Shown one piece after another: positions 58,417 through 64,000 of a stretch of 64,000 bases of DNA. The notes below the pieces were generated by a model. That model did not search any database and was not told where the DNA came from. It saw only the letters and a list, made by a program, of their open reading frames with translations. Each line of letters begins with the position of its first letter. Position 1 is the first letter of the stretch. Both the position numbers and the translations under genes were made by a program. The DNA comes from Mesorhizobium jarvisii. Lineage in GTDB: Bacteria > Pseudomonadota > Alphaproteobacteria > Rhizobiales > Rhizobiaceae. The stretch is from the NCBI RefSeq assembly GCF_003601985.1, contig NZ_QZXA01000010.1, forward strand, positions 124,001-188,000, written 5' to 3'.

Positions 58417-59108
58417 CCGATGACGGCGCGTCGCGCCGCCGAGAAGAACTGGCGCCGCACCAGCACGGCCAGCAGCAGAAGCGTCGACAGCACGAACACC
58501 ACTGGGTCAACGAACCAGCCGAGATAGCCGATCGAGAAGAACACGCCGCGCAGGCCCGAGTTGAAATGCTTGCCGGCCAGCATGTTCATCTGCGCCGCGC
58601 GCCACACCGCGGTTTCCGTGACCGGATTGCGCGAGGCTTCGCCATGCGGGATCGGCACGGCGCCGATCAGGATCGAGCAATAGTTGAACAGCCGGTAGGC
58701 CCAGCCGAATTTGAAGAAGGAGAAGGCGAGGATCAGCACCAGCCCCAGCACCTTGATCTGAAAGGCCGGGCGCGATGGCGCGCCGCCGAGCGGCAGGTTG
58801 CTCAGCACTTCCAGCACCCGGTCGGACGCACCGAGCAAGGCAAAACAGCCGCCGAGCGCGATCAGCGAACTCGACGCGAAGAAGGCGGTTCCCTGCTGCA
58901 GGCCGCTCATGATGGCGGTGTCGACGATGCGGATTTCGCGCTCGGCCATGGTGCGCATCCAGGCTTCGCGCTGTGCATTCATCGCCGTCGTCAGCGACAT
59001 GCGGCTGACCAGCTTGCCGTCCGAGGCGAGCGTATGCAGGAGCCACGCGATCAGGAAGAAGGCCAGCGCCCCGAGATCAGCCATCGAAAGATAGAAGGAA
59101 TCGCCCAT
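58389..59108 (-). CDS. DUF599 family membrane protein
   Basis: 239 residues with four membrane helices. Residues LGALAFFLIAWLLHTLASDG, MNAQREAWMRTMAEREIRIV, FFASSSLIALGGCFALLGAS and AQMNMLAGKHFNSGLRGVFF are the DUF599 landmarks. Function not known. It converges with the YdcF-like gene and is divergent from sdaA. Confidence 0.88.
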   Translation of the reverse strand: MGDSFYLSMADLGALAFFLIAWLLHTLASDGKLVSRMSLTTAMNAQREAWMRTMAEREIRIVDTAIMSGLQQGTAFFASSSLIALGGCFALLGASDRVLEVLSNLPLGGAPSRPAFQIKVLGLVLILAFSFFKFGWAYRLFNYCSILIGAVPIPHGEASRNPVTETAVWRAAQMNMLAGKHFNSGLRGVFFSIGYLGWFVDPVVFVLSTLLLLAVLVRRQFFSAARRAVIGQPPGPGKG

Positions 59109-59284
59109 GGGCTGAATTTATCACATCCAGCGTGGTTGCTTCGATGCCGGCTCCCGTGATCGGCGGCAATGTCGCTGCCGGAGCAAACAAGGTCGGCAGG
59201 TGCTGCGCCGCGCCCGTCAAAAGAGCGGAAACATTCCTGGGAATTCCTATATGTAGAGTCCTCGACGCGACTCCAGGAGACAGC

Positions 59285-60688
59285 GTGTTCCTTTCGGTTT
59301 TCGACCTGTTCAAGATCGGCATTGGCCCCTCGAGCTCGCACACGATGGGGCCGATGACGGCCGCGCGGCGGTTTCTCGACGAGGTCGCCGGAGACGACTG
59401 GCCGCGCCCCGCCGGCGCCAAGGTTGCCCGCATCGGCGCCAGCCTGCATGGCTCGCTCGCCTATACCGGCATCGGCCATGGCAGCGACCGCGCCGTCATC
59501 CTTGGCCTTGCCGGCCAGACCCCGCAAACAGTCGATCCGGACCAGGCCGACGACATCATCAGCCGCATCACCGCCGACAAGATGATTTCACCGCCAGGTC
59601 ACCCGTCCTACCATTTCGATCCGGCAACCGATCTGGTGCTCGACCGCAAGACACCGCTTACCGGCCATGCCAACGGCATGGCGTTCCATGCCTATGACGC
59701 CGGCGGACGCCTGCTGCTCAAGCGCATCTACTATTCGATCGGCGGCGGCTTCGTGGTGTCGGAAGAAGTGCTGCAGCGCGTGAAGGCCAAGGGGTCGGTG
59801 ACATCAGAAGGCAAGAAAGTGCCTTATCCCTTCAAGAACGCGGTCGAGATGCTCAAGATGGCGGCCAAGAGCGGGCTTTCCATCGCCGAGATGAAGCGCG
59901 TCAACGAGGAAACGCAGATGTCGCGCGAGGACCTCGACGCCGGCCTCGACGCCATCTGGGGTGCGATGAAGAGCTGCATCGATCGTGGCCTGTCGCAGGA
60001 CGGCATCATGCCGGGCGGGTTGAAGGTGCGGCGTCGGGCCCGGCAGTTGCACGACAAGCTGCAGGAACAGTGGCAGCAGAACCGGCCAAATCCGCTGCTC
60101 GCCAATGACTGGCTGTCGATCTACGCCATGGCGGTCAACGAGGAGAATGCCGCCGGCGGCCGCGTCGTAACCGCGCCGACCAACGGTGCGGCCGGCACGC
60201 TGCCGGCGGTGCTGCGCTACTGGCTGCATTTCCATCCCGAGGCCGACCAACCGAGCATCCGTGACTTCCTGCTGACGGCTGCCGCCGTCGGCGGCATCAT
60301 CAAGACCAATGCGTCGATCTCGGGCGCCGAGGTCGGCTGCCAGGGCGAGGTCGGGTCCGCCTCGGCGATGGCGGCGGCCGGCCTGTGTGCCGTCATGGGC
60401 GGCACGCCCGAGCAGGTCGAGAATGCCGCCGAAATCGCGCTCGAACACCATCTCGGCATGACCTGCGATCCGGTCGGCGGGCTGGTGCAAGTGCCGTGCA
60501 TCGAGCGCAATGCGCTCGGCGCGGTCAAGGCGGTGACGGCCGCGTCGCTGGCGATCAAGGGCGACGGCGTCCATTTCGTGCCTCTCGACGCGGCGATCGA
60601 GACCATGCGCCAGACCGGCCTCGACATGAACGAGAAGTACAAGGAAACCAGCCTCGGCGGTCTTGCTGTCAATGTCGTGGAGTGCTGA
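59285..60688 (+). CDS. sdaA: L-serine ammonia-lyase (iron-sulfur type)
   Basis: 467 residues; GTG at 59285 chosen for AGGAGA 5 bases upstream. Single-chain enzyme: beta domain at the start (FDLFKIGIGPSSSHTMGPM) and alpha domain with NGAAGTLPAVLRYWL. Cluster-ligand cysteines are in GAEVGCQGEVGSASAM, MTCDPVGGLVQVPCIERNAL. It converts L-serine to pyruvate and ammonia with a 4Fe-4S cluster. Length is as expected (about 455-470). Confidence 0.95.
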   Translation: MFLSVFDLFKIGIGPSSSHTMGPMTAARRFLDEVAGDDWPRPAGAKVARIGASLHGSLAYTGIGHGSDRAVILGLAGQTPQTVDPDQADDIISRITADKMISPPGHPSYHFDPATDLVLDRKTPLTGHANGMAFHAYDAGGRLLLKRIYYSIGGGFVVSEEVLQRVKAKGSVTSEGKKVPYPFKNAVEMLKMAAKSGLSIAEMKRVNEETQMSREDLDAGLDAIWGAMKSCIDRGLSQDGIMPGGLKVRRRARQLHDKLQEQWQQNRPNPLLANDWLSIYAMAVNEENAAGGRVVTAPTNGAAGTLPAVLRYWLHFHPEADQPSIRDFLLTAAAVGGIIKTNASISGAEVGCQGEVGSASAMAAAGLCAVMGGTPEQVENAAEIALEHHLGMTCDPVGGLVQVPCIERNALGAVKAVTAASLAIKGDGVHFVPLDAAIETMRQTGLDMNEKYKETSLGGLAVNVVEC

Positions 60689-60758
60689 GCAACGCTTGGC
60701 ACTGTGGAGAAGTCCCTCAGGCCGTTGACGTCCCGGCGCTCCGGACTAACCTTAGCGA

Positions 60759-61196
60759 ATGGCTCTCAATCTCCTAAAACTGTGCGTCGGCTGCGACAGC
60801 GTCGAGGATCTCGAGGAATGGATCGAGTTCCGCCTCGACGAACGGCGCCGGTCCGGCGAACCGGCCGAACACTGGCACACCACCCGCATGGTGCCGACGC
60901 GCGGCGCCGAGGTCACCGATGGCGGTTCGCTCTACTGGGTGATCAAGGGCAATGTGCAATGCCGGCAGCTGATCACCGAGATCCGGCCCTTCATTGACGA
61001 CGAGGGCATCGGTCGCTGCCACCTGATGCTCGATCCGCAAGTCGTGCGCACCGATTGGCAGCCGCGTCGGGCCTTCCAGGGTTGGCGCTATTTGAAACCG
61101 TCGGATGCACCACCTGATCTCGGTAAAGGCAAGGCGGGACTGGTCGAGATGCCGCCGAAACTCAGGCGCGAGCTTGCCGATCTCGGCTTGCTGTAG
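60759..61196 (+). CDS. DUF1489 family protein
   Basis: 145 residues; NLLKLCVGCDSVEDLEEWIE, HTTRMVPTRGAEVTDGGSLY and WVIKGNVQCRQLITEIRPF are the DUF1489 pattern, ending in PPKLRRELADLGLL. Compact, soluble; restricted to alphaproteobacteria. Role unknown. It follows sdaA by 70 bases. Confidence 0.9.
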   Translation: MALNLLKLCVGCDSVEDLEEWIEFRLDERRRSGEPAEHWHTTRMVPTRGAEVTDGGSLYWVIKGNVQCRQLITEIRPFIDDEGIGRCHLMLDPQVVRTDWQPRRAFQGWRYLKPSDAPPDLGKGKAGLVEMPPKLRRELADLGLL

Positions 61197-61472
61197 GCCA
61201 TCGCGCGCAAGCGCTGTCTGTTTTGGCGCGGGCTTTTCTGGCCCTCCATCTTGCTTCGCTCTGGACTTGCAAGCGGCGCGACAACGCCACATCTTGAAAT
61301 CCATGCGCGATGAAAAGCTGGCGAAGCCGACAAGGTCCACAGGGCTGGGGAGCCATTCCGCATGGCGGTCTTCTTCCTGTCCAGGTGAAAGCCTTCATTC
61401 CGGCGCAGAAAAAGTGTTGGATGACATCACGCGGCTGTCCAGGCGGACAGGGCATCTGCGGGGCGGTGGGAA

Positions 61473-62174
61473 ATGTTAGGCGCAATTATCGGTCTGGTCG
61501 CATTGCTGCTGGTGCTCCTGGGCGTTGCCTCGGCCTTCCTCCGGGCCGATCCGGCCCGCTTGGCAACCGGCATGAGAACACTGGGACCGATCCTGCTGGC
61601 ACTGGTGGGCGCCGCCGTGCTTCTGGTCGGTCGAAGCGGAATCGGCGGCGTCGTGCTGTTTGCGGCGATCGGCTGGTATGCTGCCACGCGCAAGAACCGG
61701 CCTGATGTCAAGCCGGCGCCGGGAAAACGCTCAACGGTGCGGACGGCAGCGCTTGAAATGGAGCTGGATCACGATACCGGCGGCCTCGAAGGGCTGGTTC
61801 TGGCCGGCCGCCATGACGGCAAGATGCTTGGTGCGATGGGCCTTGCGGAGTTGCAGCATCTCTACCGCGAACTCTCCGCCGATGCGGAGAGCCGCCAGTT
61901 GCTAGAGACGTATCTTGACGGCAGATTTCCCGTCTGGCGCAAAAACACTGAGACGAACGGTGGCGAAGGGCTGGGTGTTGCGCCAGGTCCGGGCGCCATG
62001 ACTAAGGAGGAGGCCTACAAGGTCCTTGGTCTTGAAGCGGGGGCCGCCGCGGCGGATGTCCGCAAGGCGCACCGCCGCCTGATGCAGCGCCTGCACCCCG
62101 ATATCGGCGGCACGTCTTTCCTGGCGGCGCGAATCAACGAAGCCAAGGACGTCTTGCTCTCCAATCACAACTAG
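61473..62174 (+). CDS. Membrane protein with C-terminal DnaJ domain
   Basis: 233 residues. Two N-terminal membrane segments (AIIGLVALLLVLLGVASAFL; GPILLALVGAAVLLVGRSGI) and a soluble middle precede a J-domain at about 172-233: KEEAYKVLGLEAGAAAADVR, then RRLMQRLHPDIGG with the HPD triad. It resembles TIM14/DjlA-like co-chaperones of alphaproteobacteria, which recruit DnaK to the inner membrane. The J-domain is at the extreme C-terminus, as in TIM14. Confidence 0.85.
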   Translation: MLGAIIGLVALLLVLLGVASAFLRADPARLATGMRTLGPILLALVGAAVLLVGRSGIGGVVLFAAIGWYAATRKNRPDVKPAPGKRSTVRTAALEMELDHDTGGLEGLVLAGRHDGKMLGAMGLAELQHLYRELSADAESRQLLETYLDGRFPVWRKNTETNGGEGLGVAPGPGAMTKEEAYKVLGLEAGAAAADVRKAHRRLMQRLHPDIGGTSFLAARINEAKDVLLSNHN

Positions 62175-62220
62175 TCTCCTTCGACGCAGAAATTTTCCGG
62201 GAGATTACTTCCACGCCGCC

Positions 62221-63651
62221 CTACTGCTGGACGGCGTAGCACTCGATTTTCTTCTTCTTTAAAGCGGTGCAGGCCTTCCAGGCGGCGTCCTTCGAACCAA
62301 AGCCGCCGAAACGGGCGCGGTAATAGGTGACGCCGTCCTTGTCGAAGGCGACGGTGAAGCCGGAAGCATCCGCCAGCGCCTTCGGCGCCTGCTTGCTGGT
62401 CTTGTCGAGGACGGCCTGGGCTTCCGACTGCTTCGGCGAAGAGGCGACCTGGATCGACCAACCCGACGGCACCGAAGCGGTGTTGACCGGATCGACGGTT
62501 GGCGCCGCCGCCGCCGCCGGCTCGGCATAGGCGGCCACGACCTGTGCGCTGGCGACCTTGGGGGCGGAGACGATGACCGTCTTCACCTTCTTTGCCGGGG
62601 CAACCAGCTTGGGCGCTTCGGCCTCGGCGCTCTCTTCGTCATCACCCTGCGCAGCCGTCGCGTCGTCGGCAACGGCGTCATCGGCGCTGGCCACCGCGAC
62701 CGGCTTGTCGTCCGGGGTCGGCGCGTCGTGCTTGGGCAAAAGAACCTTGGCGAGGGCCTTGACCGGGTTGCTGCTGTCGGCCTTGGCGACGAGGTCGCCG
62801 CCACCGCGGGTCGAGGCCCTTGGCATGTAGGTGTTGATCAGGGACGCCATCTGGTTGTCGCGGCTGCCGCCCGACGTGCCGCCCATGACAACGGCGACGA
62901 GGCGGCGGTTGCCGTCGGACACAGATGAGACGAGGTTGAATCCGGAGGCGCGGGTGTAGCCGGTCTTGATGCCGTCGACGCCCTTGATGCGGCCGAGCAG
63001 TCGGTTGTGACCGTTGATGCGCTGGCGGCCGTAGAGAAACGAGCGCTGCGAGAAATAGCCGTAGTACTGGGGAAAATGTTCCCTGAGCGCAATGCCGAGC
63101 GTTGCCATGTCGCGCGCGGTGGTGAACTGGCCGGGGTCGGGCAGGCCGTTGGCGTTGCGGAAGACGGTGCCGTTCATGCCGAGAGCCCGCGCCTTGGCGG
63201 TCATCATGCGGGCAAAAGTGGATTCATCGCCGCCAAGCATTTCACCGAGGGCAGTGGCCGAGTCGTTCGCCGACTTGGTGACGATCGACAGTATCGCGGT
63301 TTCGACCGAGACCGAACCGCCCGGCTTCACGCCGAGTTTCGTTGGCGCCTCGGCGGAGGCCTTGGCGGAAAACACGACAGGCGTGTTCCGGCTGATCTTG
63401 CCCTTCGCCATCGCTTCGAAGGTCAGATAAAGCGTCATCATCTTGGTCAGCGACGCCGGATAGCGCCTGCCATTGGCATCCGCGGAGTACAGCACCTTGC
63501 CCGTCTTGGCGTCCACAACGATGGCCGCCTGCCGCGCTGCCAGCGAGGCGGCAACGTCGGAGCAAACGAACGTCATCGCCAGGGCGAGGACCATGATCGC
63601 TTTGAGGGGGGAGGTGGATTTGGAAACGATGCCCAACAACGCCTGACGCAC
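62221..63651 (-). CDS. D-alanyl-D-alanine carboxypeptidase with SPOR domain
   Basis: 476 residues from a GTG at 63651 with AAGGGA upstream; the open frame extends to 63717. A signal peptide (about 1-38) precedes the peptidase S11 domain: SLTK (67-70, nucleophile), SANDSA (about 125), and GIKTGYT (about 232). After an Ala/Asp-rich linker comes a SPOR domain (about 397-476; WSIQVASSPKQSEAQAVLDK) that binds denuded septal peptidoglycan. It trims pentapeptides during growth or division. The DacA-SPOR fusion is usual in rhizobia. Confidence 0.93.
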   Translation of the reverse strand: MRQALLGIVSKSTSPLKAIMVLALAMTFVCSDVAASLAARQAAIVVDAKTGKVLYSADANGRRYPASLTKMMTLYLTFEAMAKGKISRNTPVVFSAKASAEAPTKLGVKPGGSVSVETAILSIVTKSANDSATALGEMLGGDESTFARMMTAKARALGMNGTVFRNANGLPDPGQFTTARDMATLGIALREHFPQYYGYFSQRSFLYGRQRINGHNRLLGRIKGVDGIKTGYTRASGFNLVSSVSDGNRRLVAVVMGGTSGGSRDNQMASLINTYMPRASTRGGGDLVAKADSSNPVKALAKVLLPKHDAPTPDDKPVAVASADDAVADDATAAQGDDEESAEAEAPKLVAPAKKVKTVIVSAPKVASAQVVAAYAEPAAAAAPTVDPVNTASVPSGWSIQVASSPKQSEAQAVLDKTSKQAPKALADASGFTVAFDKDGVTYYRARFGGFGSKDAAWKACTALKKKKIECYAVQQ

Positions 63652-63847
63652 TGATATTTCCCTTGAATTCTTCGTTGCGCTGGAGGCGGCAAAGGGTCCT
63701 GCCTCACTTTCAGCCAAGCTAACGGGGCAGCGTTACCAATCCGTTTATGGTAACCGCCGCGTTCACCATTTTCTTCGGGCTTGAAACACACTTTATTTGA
63801 TTTTTAGCCATTGCCTGCGCAGGCGAGCCTCGCACGCCGGTGAAATA

Positions 63848-63875
63848 TTGACTTTTGTGCGGCGCACAATATATT
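63848..63875 (+). promoter_or_regulatory. Phasin-gene promoter with palindromic operator in the spacer
   Basis: TTGACT (63848-63853) and TATATT (63870-63875) are separated by 16 bases. That spacer contains TTGTGC-GGC-GCACAA (63855-63869), a perfect inverted repeat. Position and shape suggest the site of PhaR, the repressor that controls phasin genes in response to polyhydroxybutyrate. Confidence 0.7.
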
Positions 63876-63936
63876 GAGGTGCATTGCACAACGGCGCCCC
63901 GAAGAAGGACGCCTCAACCGTCAAGGGAATCGTGAA

Positions 63937-64000
63937 ATGACCCAGACCTATGAGGACTTCAGCAAATACGGCAAGGAATTCGCCGACACCGGTTTGAAGA
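63937..64000 (+). CDS. Phasin family protein (3' end outside window)
   Basis: The visible start MTQTYEDFSKYGKEFADTGL followed by K is the N-terminus of rhizobial phasins, which coat polyhydroxybutyrate granules. AAGGGA lies about 9 bases upstream. The rest lies beyond the window, so the identification relies on 21 residues and on the PhaR-like operator. Confidence 0.72.
   Translation, partial: MTQTYEDFSKYGKEFADTGLK

Noticed and set aside
1..64000. CRISPR arrays, insertion sequences, rRNA operons
   Set aside because: No regularly spaced direct repeats, no transposase gene and no rRNA sequence were found on reading both strands.

Overview
The window is high-GC alphaproteobacterial DNA, most likely from Mesorhizobium or a close relative. 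Reasons: a DUF768 small protein typical of that genus, a rhizobial phasin start, a GatA with an extra segment after residue 147, an ATGA-coupled pyrB/pseudo-dihydroorotase pair followed by plsY-dprA, and an otsAB operon behind an EcfG-type (GGAAC-N16-CGTT) promoter. Assignments rest on reading motifs, gene order and codon pattern; no database search was possible.

Positions 1-30751 are the right-hand part of a temperate podovirus (T7/BPP-1-like) prophage. It ends at a duplicated 3' half of a tRNA-Lys gene (30706-30751), read as attR; integrase, repressor and attL must lie left of the window. Order: a Toprim replication protein (partial), a 78-aa Acb2/Tad1-like candidate anti-CBASS sponge, an acidic protein with possible overprinted small ORFs, and a primase/helicase-type ATPase. 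Next comes a block of host-like cargo (LigD-type ATP-dependent DNA ligase, DUF768, three small rhizobial hypotheticals). An intergenic region with eight GGTTACC/GGTAACC-type repeats follows. Then come small and large terminase, a GNAT-like protein, portal, Bbp19-like protein, scaffold, major capsid protein flanked by two perfect stem-loops, decoration-like protein, adaptor, tail tube B, three or four internal virion/ejection proteins (one with a lysozyme domain) and a tailspike. The prophage closes with a reverse-strand surface O-acyltransferase (lysogenic conversion candidate) and a lysis cassette: membrane-anchored endolysin, nested Rz/Rz1, and a membrane coiled-coil protein.

Positions 30.8-40.2 kb are an eroded, rearranged host region. 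They hold a PIG-L-like protein with an altered catalytic motif next to a glycosyltransferase, a 5'-truncated MBL/beta-CASP hydrolase, a truncated carbamate kinase, a cytochrome b561/PepSY/cupredoxin redox group, an alcohol dehydrogenase start fragment, and a large acyltransferase-SGNH membrane enzyme.

Positions 40.3-46.5 kb carry a carbohydrate/trehalose cluster: GT4 glycosyltransferase, debranching-enzyme-like glucosidase, membrane-anchored OtsA, and OtsB. The EcfG-type promoter before otsA ties trehalose synthesis to the general stress response.

Positions 46.5-64 kb are ordinary chromosome: pyrB-pyrC'-plsY-dprA on the minus strand, an AidB-like acyl-CoA dehydrogenase, membrane proteins, ruvX, a UPF0173 hydrolase, gatC-GNAT-gatA, YdcF and DUF599 proteins, L-serine dehydratase, DUF1489, a DnaJ-domain membrane protein, a D,D-carboxypeptidase with SPOR domain, and the start of a phasin gene with a palindromic operator between its -35 and -10.
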